Shown in pieces: positions 7,971 through 15,445 of a stretch of 19,645 nt of DNA. A program made the position numbers and the translations under genes. Numbering within the stretch: the first letter of the stretch is position 1; each line of letters starts with the position of its first letter. A model generated the notes under the pieces. It worked only from the letters and a program-made list of their open reading frames with translations, was not told the origin of the DNA and made no database searches. This stretch comes from an uncultured Flavobacteriia bacterium (lineage in GTDB: Bacteria > Bacteroidota > Bacteroidia > Flavobacteriales_D > Crocinitomicaceae), in NCBI GenBank assembly GCA_903928365.1, contig CAIYQV010000152.1, positions 1-19,645 of the forward strand, read 5' to 3'.

Positions 7971-8001
7971 AACAACGAACTCAAGTAAGTCAAACAACTT
8001 A
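7971..8001 (-). promoter_or_regulatory. Possible LytTR-type direct-repeat operator
   Basis: The 9-mers AACAACGAA (7971-7979) and AACAACTTA (7993-8001) share seven of nine bases and are separated by 13 bases, a period of 22. On the minus strand they read TTCGTTGTT and TAAGTTGTT, resembling the GTT-centred half-sites of LytTR regulators, which also occur as direct repeats two helical turns apart. The gap lies directly before the LytS/LytTR genes and upstream of the divergent secreted-protein gene. This is a pattern match only. Confidence 0.3.
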
Positions 8002-8009
8002 TTTTTGTT

Positions 8010-9038
8010 ATGATGGGTGGAGGAAGAAAAATTTATTGGTCTGCGCAGCTAATAGGCTGGGTTTCTTATGCCGCATTGGTTTTTTTGGCGACCTACGCTG
8101 AAGATCCTGCCAAGATTGATGTTCCTTTTTTTGTGAATATCATATCACTGATCCTTCTTGGAATTGGATCGACACATTTCATGCGATCCTTTTTTCTGCG
8201 TTCGAAATGGCTGGATTTAAAGTTGTTCCCGCTGATTCCGAGGGTTTTTCTTGCATCTTTGGTATGCTCGACTGTAATTTCGCTAAGTACGAAAGCGATT
8301 TCTTTTTATGTGAATAATTCAAGCAAACATTTGAATTGGCTTGACACGCTGATCAATGTATTTGCATTATTGATCCTGATTTTGTTTTGGAATTCGGTTT
8401 ATTTCACTTTCCACTTCTTTCAAAAATCCAGGCAGCAAGAGTTGAATAATATTTCACTGGAGGCCAGTAGAAATGAAATTGAGTTGAAAAACCTGCTGTC
8501 TCAGTTAAATCCTCATTTTTTGTTCAATTCATTAAACAGTATACGTGCACTCATTGATATCGAACCGGCTAAAGCTAAAGATGCCGTCACCACTTTGTCA
8601 GCATTGTTGCGCAAGTCATTGGTCATGGGGAAAGAAGAGCTGGTCCCTCTTCGTTCCGAATTGGAAATGATCGATCACTACCTCGAATTGGAGAAAGTAC
8701 GTTTTGAAGAACGCCTCAAGATTGTCTGGGACACGGACGATCGAATGAATGAGCTTTTGATTCCGCCTTTCTCTTTGCAAACACTGGTGGAAAACGCAAT
8801 CAAACATGGTATCGCTCATTTGGTAAATGGAGGAACCATATTGATCAGGAGTATTGACGAAGAAAATCTACAGTTATTAGAGGTGGTTAATTCCGGTCAA
8901 CTAAAGGAATCTAGCGAATCGGGGATAGGAATCTCCAATACCCGAAGAAGACTGGATCTGCAATTCAAGGGAAAAGCGAAACTGGAACTACTTCAAAAGG
9001 GTGAAAATGTGGTCGCCCGATTAACAATTCAAAAATAA
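8010..9038 (+). CDS. LytS/YehU-type sensor histidine kinase
   Basis: The 342-residue inner-membrane kinase has four probable transmembrane segments within about residues 8-135 (for example LIGWVSYAALVFLA, FFVNIISLILLGIG, VFLASLVCSTVISL, LINVFALLILILFW). A short coiled segment follows, then a His_kinase (PF06580-type) domain. The phosphoacceptor motif LNPHFLFNSLNSIRALI places the histidine at 169. The ATP-binding domain has LVENAIKHG (Asn262) and the glycine box GIGISNTRRRL (305-315). No extracytoplasmic sensor domain is visible, so the membrane segments themselves probably sense the signal. The response regulator gene starts 5 bases downstream, making the pair a two-component system. The start is ATG at 8010; a second ATG follows at once, and both give the same protein within one residue. 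Confidence 0.93.
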   Translation: MMGGGRKIYWSAQLIGWVSYAALVFLATYAEDPAKIDVPFFVNIISLILLGIGSTHFMRSFFLRSKWLDLKLFPLIPRVFLASLVCSTVISLSTKAISFYVNNSSKHLNWLDTLINVFALLILILFWNSVYFTFHFFQKSRQQELNNISLEASRNEIELKNLLSQLNPHFLFNSLNSIRALIDIEPAKAKDAVTTLSALLRKSLVMGKEELVPLRSELEMIDHYLELEKVRFEERLKIVWDTDDRMNELLIPPFSLQTLVENAIKHGIAHLVNGGTILIRSIDEENLQLLEVVNSGQLKESSESGIGISNTRRRLDLQFKGKAKLELLQKGENVVARLTIQK

Positions 9039-9043
9039 AGCGG

Positions 9044-9787
9044 ATGAAATCATTTAAAACATTGATCATTGATGATGAGCGACTTGCAAGAGAAGAGTTG
9101 AAGTCTTTATTGAAAGATTATCACGAGATAGATATCATCGATGAAGCCCGTAATGGGGAAGAAGGTGTGGAAAAATGTCAAACGTTACAGCCGGATTTAC
9201 TGTTTCTGGATATCAATATGCCGGGAATGAATGGCTTCGAAATGGTGAAGCAATTGGAGGAAATACCAAAGGTTATTTTCGTTACGGCCTATGATGAATA
9301 TGCCATTCAGGCATTTGAGGTCAACGCATTGGATTACATATTGAAACCTGTGGATCCACTGAGATTAAAGGATGCGATCGATAAACTCTCTCAATCTGAA
9401 GATGATTTCCAAAGTAATCAGACAGCACTGACTACACGAAAAGACCGCAAACTTTCAATTAAAGATAAGGTCTTTATAAAAGATGGAGAAAAATGCTGGT
9501 TTATCGAGTTGAGTAAGGTACGGATGCTCGAGTCCGATGGCAATTACGTTAAAGTATACTTTGATCAGTTTCGTCCCTTGATCTTACGTTCATTAAACAG
9601 TCTTGAAGACCGACTGGATCCAGAGTTTTTCTTTCGAGCCAATCGCAAATTCATTATTAATTTACAATGGGTAAGCAGCATTGAAAACTGGTTTAATGGT
9701 GGTTTACAAGTAGAATTAAGAGAAGGGGAGAAGGTCGAAATCTCTCGAAGACAAGCTATTCGGTTTAAAGAAATGATGAGCCTTTAA
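9044..9787 (+). CDS. LytTR-family response regulator
   Basis: The 247-residue cytoplasmic regulator pairs with the kinase encoded 5 bases upstream. The receiver domain spans about residues 4-118, with the acidic pocket Asp10/Asp11, phosphoacceptor Asp56 in LFLDINMPGMNGF, Thr81 in VTAYDEYAIQAF and Lys101 in LKPVDP. All key residues are present. A linker of about 25 residues leads to a LytTR DNA-binding domain at about 144-245 (VRMLESDGNYVKVYF, FFRANRKFIINLQWV, KVEISRRQAIRFKEMM), which reads direct-repeat DNA sites through beta-strands. The targets are unknown; the direct repeat in the divergent gap before the kinase gene is a candidate. The gene ends 4 bases before the tail of the oppositely oriented CvfB-like gene, with no visible terminator between. 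Confidence 0.95.
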   Translation: MKSFKTLIIDDERLAREELKSLLKDYHEIDIIDEARNGEEGVEKCQTLQPDLLFLDINMPGMNGFEMVKQLEEIPKVIFVTAYDEYAIQAFEVNALDYILKPVDPLRLKDAIDKLSQSEDDFQSNQTALTTRKDRKLSIKDKVFIKDGEKCWFIELSKVRMLESDGNYVKVYFDQFRPLILRSLNSLEDRLDPEFFFRANRKFIINLQWVSSIENWFNGGLQVELREGEKVEISRRQAIRFKEMMSL

Positions 9788-9791
9788 ATAG

Positions 9792-10628
9792 CTAGGAAGT
9801 CTTTTCAATGAGTTGAATTCCAGCAGGTGTTAGTTCGATCTGCCTGGCTTTGTAGAGCTTTCCAATAGTTTGTTTGAAAAGCTTTTTACTCATTCCTACC
9901 ATTTCACGAATTTCGTCCGGGTCGCTTTTATCGGTGAGGTAAAGTGTGCCTTTTGCTTTCAGAATTTCTAATAAGGTTAATTCCGCCTCATCAAATCGCA
10001 CATTACCAATCTTTTCTAGTCTGATGTCTAGTTTGCCATCCTCACGAACCAGCAAGACAAAGCCGCGTGTGCGATCACCGCGCCGTAGCGTTTGATTAAT
10101 ATCATTGCGATAAATGATACCGTGATAAAGGTCATCAACAATCACTTTTATACCAAGTTCTGTTTTGTCACAGATCAGCACCTCTACCTCTTTACCGATT
10201 AATGAAACATCTTCACAAGGTTTTAAGTACCGATTGATCTTCATGGATGCGAATAGGCGATCTGTCGCATGATCCATTTGCAGGGTTACAAGGTAGTACT
10301 TACCTTCTTCCATGCGCTGGTTCTGTTCCTTGAAAGGTACCATCAGATCTTTTTCCAAACCCCAATCCAGAAAAGCACCATAAAGATTGACCTCGTTTAC
10401 CTTCAGGTAGGCAAATCCATTTAGCATAACCTTCGGTGTTTCGGTTGTAGCAACCAATCGATCTTCAGAATCTTTGTACAGAAATACCGTAATATCATCC
10501 CCTTCCTGTAAATCCTGAGGAATGTATTTCCCGGGGAGAAGTACGTCATTCCCAGCTTCGTCACCAAGATAGGCTCCCGGAGCAGTGAATCGTAAAACTT
10601 TAAGAATATTGATCTCTCCCAGTTCCAT
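9792..10628 (-). CDS. CvfB/YitL-like S1 RNA-binding protein
   Basis: The 278-residue protein matches the CvfB architecture of consecutive S1-like OB-fold domains followed by a C-terminal winged helix. An N-terminal S1-like segment (about 1-65, with AYLGDEAGNDVLLPGKYIP and EGDDITVFLYKD) is followed by a second (about 70-140, with NLYGAFLDWGLEKDLMVP) and a third (about 145-210, with IYRNDINQTLRRGDRTRGFV). The wing module covers about 215-275 (GMSKKLFKQTIGKLYKARQIEL). Family members bind RNA and influence virulence-factor expression in Gram-positive bacteria; the role in Bacteroidota is unclear. The protein is cytoplasmic, with no signal peptide. It starts one base after the universal stress protein gene ends, so the two are translationally linked. 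Confidence 0.88.
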   Translation of the reverse strand: MELGEINILKVLRFTAPGAYLGDEAGNDVLLPGKYIPQDLQEGDDITVFLYKDSEDRLVATTETPKVMLNGFAYLKVNEVNLYGAFLDWGLEKDLMVPFKEQNQRMEEGKYYLVTLQMDHATDRLFASMKINRYLKPCEDVSLIGKEVEVLICDKTELGIKVIVDDLYHGIIYRNDINQTLRRGDRTRGFVLLVREDGKLDIRLEKIGNVRFDEAELTLLEILKAKGTLYLTDKSDPDEIREMVGMSKKLFKQTIGKLYKARQIELTPAGIQLIEKTS

Positions 10629-10629
10629 C

Positions 10630-11436
10630 CTAGAAATATAAGGAGGAAGCAGGTTTCGATTTCAGGATCATACAAGGCAATTTGCTCTCATTGGTGATCA
10701 ATGATTGGGCGAATTTATCGAACTGAGGTAACAGACTTTCGGAATGGTATGCAATCGCCACCATATCAATGTTGTTTGTTTTTACATATTCCATGATCTT
10801 TTTGGAATACGATCCTCCACGAGGAATGAGTTCAACGATACACGGAACGTTTCGCTCAATAAATAATTTCTTAACAATCAGGATACGATTTTTCATCGTC
10901 TGACTTAAAGACTCATCGTTCTGTTTCTCTCCCAATACATGCACAGTAGCGCCAAAGATACCTGCAAGGTCACCAGCATTATTTACAATCTGCAAGCTTT
11001 CTTTGCTAAGATCAATCGGTACTACAATGTTCTTAATTTCCTTGAAAGGGGTGTCCTTTTGAAGGATAATAAAAGGGGTGTCAGCACCGGTTACCACTTT
11101 CATTGCGTTACTTCCAAGTAACTTCTGCATTCCAAGAGCACCATGTGTTCCCATGATAATCAACTGTGCGCTTTCTCTTCGTGCAAGGTCGCCAATTTGA
11201 TCAAATATAGATCCTTCACGTATGGATTTCGAAAAGGTAATCCCTTCATGTGTTCCAATTTTCGCGATCACTTCATCCAATTTAGCAGATGCCTTAGCAG
11301 CATCGCTTTTAGAGGAAACTACATGTAATAATCGGATATCAACTTTGACATGTTTTGATAAGTTGATGGCATAATTCAAGGCAGCATCTCCAACGGGAGT
11401 AAAATCGTGAGGAACAATATAAAGGTTTGAACTCAT
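10630..11436 (-). CDS. Tandem-domain universal stress protein
   Basis: The 268-residue protein consists of two UspA-like domains, about 1-128 and 133-268. The first has the canonical start IVPHDFTP and the nucleotide-loop motif GTHG...GSNAMKVV (Gly96, Gly99, Gly108, Ser109), with eight rather than the usual nine residues between the second and third glycine. The second begins KNIVVPIDLSKESLQ but lacks a clear glycine loop, so it probably does not bind ATP and may serve for dimerisation. Such proteins respond to starvation or stress in the cytoplasm, but the partner cannot be deduced. It is followed after one base by the CvfB-like gene. A candidate -7 box (TATTTTTG, minus strand, 11456-11463) lies just before the start. 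Confidence 0.92.
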   Translation of the reverse strand: MSSNLYIVPHDFTPVGDAALNYAINLSKHVKVDIRLLHVVSSKSDAAKASAKLDEVIAKIGTHEGITFSKSIREGSIFDQIGDLARRESAQLIIMGTHGALGMQKLLGSNAMKVVTGADTPFIILQKDTPFKEIKNIVVPIDLSKESLQIVNNAGDLAGIFGATVHVLGEKQNDESLSQTMKNRILIVKKLFIERNVPCIVELIPRGGSYSKKIMEYVKTNNIDMVAIAYHSESLLPQFDKFAQSLITNESKLPCMILKSKPASSLYF

Positions 11437-11455
11437 AGGTCAATTTTTAACGCTT

Positions 11456-11463
11456 CAAAAATA
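11456..11463 (-). promoter_or_regulatory. Candidate -7 box for the usp-cvfB pair
   Basis: On the minus strand the bases read TATTTTTG, matching TAnnTTTG, 20 bases before the start codon of the universal stress protein gene. The 84-base gap (11437-11520) to the upstream gene makes a separate promoter plausible. No matching TTTG is found at the expected spacing upstream, so confidence is low. Confidence 0.3.
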
Positions 11464-11520
11464 GAGAAATTTAGGGTGAACAGAGGGGAAACTTTTCCAC
11501 ATAAACATGGTTAATTTCAA

Positions 11521-12618
11521 TCAGTTGTTCCGATGTCGGCGTCCTGATCTCCCTGAACCTACCGTCGTGTTGAGTGAATTGGGATCGCGTTTGTCTTTTT
11601 TATCTGCTTTTTTATCCAGTTCTTCTTTTTTCTTTTCCTCTTCTTTAACTTCTTCATCGGGAAGTACTGCCTTATGATCTGTTCCACCGGCAGGAGCACT
11701 GGCGTCTTCAGGACTTTCCCATTTATCCTTGATCTCTACTTTTTCGATCTTTCCTGAACGTTCATTTTTAATGTACACCTCTTTTTTGTCCCCGTCAGAT
11801 TTATTAATACCGATTACGTCTTCTTTCAGTAACCATTTGTTGTCCTTGAAATAAAGTGCATCATAAGAAAGATCAGGGACATAAAACGAATAGAAACCTG
11901 CTAAAGCCGGAGTTTCCGGTGATAGATGATCGTAAATAATGCGATCGTATTCCGGTTCGTATTTCACTGAAATAGAAACTTTTTTAGAATGCTCAAAGAA
12001 AACACGTTTTACGGTTGTACTATTCATTTTGAAAACAGGACTTCCCAATTTTGGGCTAGATCCGGAAAAATAAAGTACATCGATCATTTTGATGGTAGAT
12101 GCGGAATTGTTGCCGTCCCAACCTAGCAACACATACATTTTTTTAGCTCCTTTTTCTTTCGGAATAATCTTGTAATAAAGCGCGCCATACCAATTTTCAG
12201 CATCCAGAATCCCTTCCGGTCGGGGAGGGGTATCCGCATTTTCTTTCATTTCAGTAATTACAATTCCTGATTTCATTTTTTTCAGGATGTAACAATGGTA
12301 TTTTTGAGTTTGATCTTGCTGTTCAATGTTCCAGTTGACAATACGCACTTCCCCGTCTGGGCTATCTACAAAACCAACAGATTTTAATTTTGAAAACGAA
12401 TAGGTAAAGGCCTCAGGAAGCTGAAGGGTTTGAAGTAAATAGGATTTAAACAGGGTGTTTGCACTATCCTTTGCTTTGTCTTTTTGACAAGAACGCAGTA
12501 CATTCAACATTATCGATAAAGAGTCTTCTTTTTGCGAAATAGCTGTGTTGTCGATTCCTTGGGAAAAAGAAATATTCCCTAACAATAACATTGTAAAAAC
12601 GAACACAGACACTTTCAT
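11521..12618 (-). CDS. Conserved secreted protein of unknown function
   Basis: The 365-residue product has a signal peptide (MKVSVFVFTMLLLGNISFSQ) and no further membrane segment, so it is probably periplasmic or secreted. The body (about 40-285) contains WNIEQQDQTQKYHCYILKK, a WYGALYYKI strand, VLLGWDGNNSASTIKMIDVLYF and FYVPDLSYDALYFKDNKWL. I recognise this pattern from uncharacterised Bacteroidota proteins but know no function for it. The last 65 or so residues are a low-complexity tail: Lys/Glu/Asp-rich, ending in GSGRSGRRHRNN. The start codon lies 22 bases after the DinB-fold gene ends, so the gene may belong to the ldt-rpe-dinB transcript. No catalytic motif is visible. Confidence 0.75.
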   Translation of the reverse strand: MKVSVFVFTMLLLGNISFSQGIDNTAISQKEDSLSIMLNVLRSCQKDKAKDSANTLFKSYLLQTLQLPEAFTYSFSKLKSVGFVDSPDGEVRIVNWNIEQQDQTQKYHCYILKKMKSGIVITEMKENADTPPRPEGILDAENWYGALYYKIIPKEKGAKKMYVLLGWDGNNSASTIKMIDVLYFSGSSPKLGSPVFKMNSTTVKRVFFEHSKKVSISVKYEPEYDRIIYDHLSPETPALAGFYSFYVPDLSYDALYFKDNKWLLKEDVIGINKSDGDKKEVYIKNERSGKIEKVEIKDKWESPEDASAPAGGTDHKAVLPDEEVKEEEKKKEELDKKADKKDKRDPNSLNTTVGSGRSGRRHRNN

Positions 12619-12640
12619 ACAGTTAGAAACGCACTAAAGT

Positions 12641-13102
12641 TCATTTTGTTACTTTCTGTTTAGTTCGAAAGAGGATCAGATCGGTCTGAGGTGGATTCAA
12701 TCCGGTCTGTTTCAGCTCACGAATGATCTGAGCACGGTGGTAGTTGGAATGCTGCAATAAATGAAACAGAATGTCAGTCGTCACACCATTCAGGGGAATA
12801 CCTTCAGAGGAATGGTAGCGAATCAATTCATCCCAATCTACATGCTCAACAATGTTTATAGTTTCCTGGTAATTCTGATTTTCAAATCGACCGAAATAGG
12901 AAAGAGGAAGCATGTCCCATTCTCCTGAATCTGGAGGTAATTGGCGCAATCGACAATTCCAGAGGTAATGAATGTTCAATATATGTGAAAAGGAGCGCAA
13001 AACAAATTCAGGTATGCCATCTTCGTGCTTCTCGAAAAAAGTGATCAAAGAAAGATTCAGATGATGGTCACGTTCGAATTTATCGGCAAAAAAGGCTCTC
13101 AT
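12641..13102 (-). CDS. DinB-fold putative metal-binding protein
   Basis: The 153-residue protein fits the DinB/YfiT four-helix bundle family, whose members bind a divalent metal through three histidines; many are thiol transferases or hydrolases of unknown substrate. The expected triad is visible: His40 in SFSHILNIHYLWN, and His118 with His122 in LLQHSNYHRAQI. The spacing HxxxH and the following RAQIIREL helix are typical. The protein is cytoplasmic, with no signal peptide. ATG at 13102 is preferred over the in-frame TTG one codon earlier; it overlaps the rpe stop by one base (TGATG), which indicates translational coupling. Whether it acts in the same pathway as rpe is unknown. Confidence 0.85.
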   Translation of the reverse strand: MRAFFADKFERDHHLNLSLITFFEKHEDGIPEFVLRSFSHILNIHYLWNCRLRQLPPDSGEWDMLPLSYFGRFENQNYQETINIVEHVDWDELIRYHSSEGIPLNGVTTDILFHLLQHSNYHRAQIIRELKQTGLNPPQTDLILFRTKQKVTK

Positions 13103-13755
13103 CAACGCAATGCTTTCAGATTGCTGATGGTTTCGATCGGGTCAGATGAATTAAACACAAAACTGCCAGCCACAAGTACATCAGCACCTGCCTTTACTAA
13201 TTCGGAACCTGTTTGAAGGTTAACCCCTCCATCCACTTCGACCAATGCATGGGAACCAGTACGATGAATCAGGTTTTTAGTCTGCTCTACCTTTAAAAGC
13301 GCATTTTTAATGAATGATTGTCCACCAAATCCAGGATTCACAGACATGATGAGAACAAGATCAAGGTCCGCCACAATATCCTGCAGTAAATCCACAGGAG
13401 TATGCGGATTCAGTGCTACTCCAGCTTTCATTCCCTCTGCTTTAATGGCTTGAATCGTTCTGTGAAGATGCGTGCATGCTTCATAATGAACAGTAAGGAT
13501 GTCAGCTCCTGCTTTTTTGAATTCACCGATATACTGATCAGGATTTTGGATCATTAAATGCACATCCAAAGGAAGGTTTGCATGCTTTTTTATAGCGCTG
13601 ATCACGGGGAAGCCAAAAGAAATGTTGGGGACAAAAACACCATCCATGACATCCACATGGAACCAGTCTGCTGCCGAACGGTTGATCATCTCAACATCAC
13701 GTTGAATATTGGCAAAATCACAGGATAAAACAGAAGGTGAAATTAACGGACCCAT
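13102..13755 (-). CDS. rpe: Ribulose-phosphate 3-epimerase
   Basis: The 217-residue enzyme interconverts ribulose 5-phosphate and xylulose 5-phosphate in the pentose phosphate pathway, in the cytoplasm. It is a TIM barrel of normal family length. The metal-binding and catalytic residues are all present: His33 and Asp35 in WFHVDVMDG, His66 in VHLMI, and Asp175 in VEVDGGVN. The phosphate-binding MSVNPGFGGQSF loop is intact. The ATG at 13755 directly precedes the conserved start (LISPSVLSCDF). A gap of 28 bases separates it from the L,D-transpeptidase gene and contains a candidate -7 box. The stop overlaps the ATG of the DinB-fold gene. Confidence 0.97.
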   Translation of the reverse strand: MGPLISPSVLSCDFANIQRDVEMINRSAADWFHVDVMDGVFVPNISFGFPVISAIKKHANLPLDVHLMIQNPDQYIGEFKKAGADILTVHYEACTHLHRTIQAIKAEGMKAGVALNPHTPVDLLQDIVADLDLVLIMSVNPGFGGQSFIKNALLKVEQTKNLIHRTGSHALVEVDGGVNLQTGSELVKAGADVLVAGSFVFNSSDPIETISNLKALR

Positions 13756-13768
13756 ATTTCTTTTTTTT

Positions 13769-13776
13769 CAAAATTA
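13769..13776 (-). promoter_or_regulatory. Candidate -7 box for rpe
   Basis: On the minus strand the bases read TAATTTTG, matching TAnnTTTG, 13 bases before the rpe start, in the 28-base gap after the L,D-transpeptidase gene. The leader would be only about 5-10 bases and no upstream TTTG sits at the right distance, so rpe may simply be read from the upstream gene. Confidence 0.25.
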
Positions 13777-13783
13777 CACAGAA

Positions 13784-15376
13784 TCATTTGTTCATCATGA
13801 CCTTTAAGTATTCTTCGTCACGATAATAAATATCAGTATAGAAAATGATCGATTCCCGGTCGGCGTAAACGGTTTGATATTCAACATAAACAGGTATTGG
13901 ATTCAGTAACTTGATCTTTCTGTTTTCCACGATCTGCAATAAACTGTCAATCATCAAACCTGTGGTGGGATTGGCTTTATCTCTAAGTGAATCATTGGTG
14001 AGAATGGTCTTAGCTAAACTATCCGGGTATTGACAGCGCATGCATCCATGGGAAAAGGCACGAATATCTTTGCTGAATAAATATTTGGATGGAGTATCAT
14101 GTAAGTAAACACTGTAGTTACTATGGAATTCAAACTTTATAATTCCCAGGCTATTATGCGTTCCAGGTTGCTGTACTAGTTTGTAAGGGAAGGTATTTTC
14201 CTTGATATGTTTCCAGTTTACACCGGAAGGATTTACTTCATGTTCTCCTCGATAGATTTTATAATGATTCCGCGCCAGATAACCTGGGTTTGCCTTCACT
14301 GAAGGCAGCACTTCTTTTCCTGCAATAGAATAGGGGACATTCCAATAGGGGTAGAGTACAATACTATGGATTTTAGAAGACAGTTCAGGTGTTTTGTTTT
14401 CCGGTTTGCCAACGATGACGCGATGAGTTTGCCTAAGCGTGTCTTTAATAACCAAGCGCAAAAGGTATTCTGGGATATTAATTCGAACAAATTTTTCCGG
14501 GAACGCAATGTGACAGCGAATCTTTTCCAGCGAAAGTGCTGCCCGTAAGATCTTGTGCAGATTACTTTCTTTCAGTGCTCTGGCTGTAAACTCTCCGACA
14601 ATACCATCTTCTTTTAAACCATTTTCTTTCTGGAAGACCTTTAGAGCTGAGACAAATGCATCTTCGCTCGTATCGGATTCTTTCAGGTATTTTTTGTTGA
14701 GCAGTGCTTTTCGGGCAAGTAATCTGGACTGAAGCGAATCTTCTTTTTGAGTTGGAACTGCAATTTCTTTATCGTCTAAACCTTTTAACAAACAAAAACG
14801 ATAGATCTGGTTCGACAAAAAACGGTAATTCGAATCGCTGATACCCTGACGCAGGACAATTTGATCCAGCTCAAGTGTGTCGCGCATTCGTAAAAGGGTG
14901 TCTATTTTATCTACAGATTCGAATAATTGTGGTTTGTAATTTTTAGAATTCAGATCAATAAATCCATGATGCAGATCTGAGATCATAGAGCTGAAACGGG
15001 CTGTAAGCATAAGCTCTTCTTCGATCCAATATTTTTTTTTCTGTTTTGGAATAAATGAATTTCTGTTTTCGGGAATTCCGAACCAAAGTGTGCGTTTTAG
15101 AAGATGACGCATGTTAAGACCTTCTTGTGAGATCATCGAGTCGTTCACCCAATGTGGATTATAGTTGCGGTTTTCATAATAAGTTTGTAGCCAGGCGGAT
15201 TGTTCCTCATTGAATCCCAGTTGCTGCAGGTATTCAGGCTCCAAAACCTTTTGTAGTTTTTGACGAAGAGGTATAGAATCGTTCTCAAAAAAATCAACAC
15301 TGGCTGGATGGTAACCGTCCGAACATGATGCTAAAACAAGCGCAATTAATAAACAGACGAGTGATCCACGAAACAT
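13784..15376 (-). CDS. Lipoprotein L,D-transpeptidase (YcbB-like)
   Basis: The 530-residue protein probably forms 3-3 cross-links in peptidoglycan. It has a lipoprotein signal peptide with lipobox LASC (Cys18), so it is anchored in a membrane facing the periplasm. A scaffold region of about residues 25-235 is followed by a peptidoglycan-binding-like motif (ALKVFQKENGLKEDGIVGE, about 240-275). The YkuD catalytic domain follows (about 315-475), with FHSNYSVYLHDTP and the active-site motif SHGCMR, giving His443 and nucleophile Cys445. This order is that of E. coli YcbB (LdtD), but the lipid anchor differs. It is the first gene of the minus-strand run that includes rpe and dinB, and is divergent from the rhomboid gene. 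Confidence 0.92.
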   Translation of the reverse strand: MFRGSLVCLLIALVLASCSDGYHPASVDFFENDSIPLRQKLQKVLEPEYLQQLGFNEEQSAWLQTYYENRNYNPHWVNDSMISQEGLNMRHLLKRTLWFGIPENRNSFIPKQKKKYWIEEELMLTARFSSMISDLHHGFIDLNSKNYKPQLFESVDKIDTLLRMRDTLELDQIVLRQGISDSNYRFLSNQIYRFCLLKGLDDKEIAVPTQKEDSLQSRLLARKALLNKKYLKESDTSEDAFVSALKVFQKENGLKEDGIVGEFTARALKESNLHKILRAALSLEKIRCHIAFPEKFVRINIPEYLLRLVIKDTLRQTHRVIVGKPENKTPELSSKIHSIVLYPYWNVPYSIAGKEVLPSVKANPGYLARNHYKIYRGEHEVNPSGVNWKHIKENTFPYKLVQQPGTHNSLGIIKFEFHSNYSVYLHDTPSKYLFSKDIRAFSHGCMRCQYPDSLAKTILTNDSLRDKANPTTGLMIDSLLQIVENRKIKLLNPIPVYVEYQTVYADRESIIFYTDIYYRDEEYLKVMMNK

Positions 15377-15393
15377 GATGCAAGTATAATATG

Positions 15394-15401
15394 TAATTTT
15401 G
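15394..15401 (+). promoter_or_regulatory. Candidate -7 box for the rhomboid-aminotransferase pair
   Basis: TAATTTTG matches the TAnnTTTG consensus and lies 44 bases before the rhomboid ATG, a reasonable leader length. The upstream TTTG element is not seen at the expected spacing, where the sequence already overlaps the start of the divergent L,D-transpeptidase gene. Confidence 0.35.
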
Positions 15402-15445
15402 CCTTTTCAGGTAAAAGATACTATAAAAAACCAAGGGATTTAGAG

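Noticed and set aside
8000..8007. TATTTTTG as a promoter -7 box for the histidine kinase gene
   Set aside because: It ends two bases before the start codon, which would place transcription initiation inside the coding sequence.
13103..13105. TTG as the start of the DinB-fold gene
   Set aside because: The next codon is an ATG that overlaps the rpe stop in a classic TGATG arrangement, so ATG is the more likely start.
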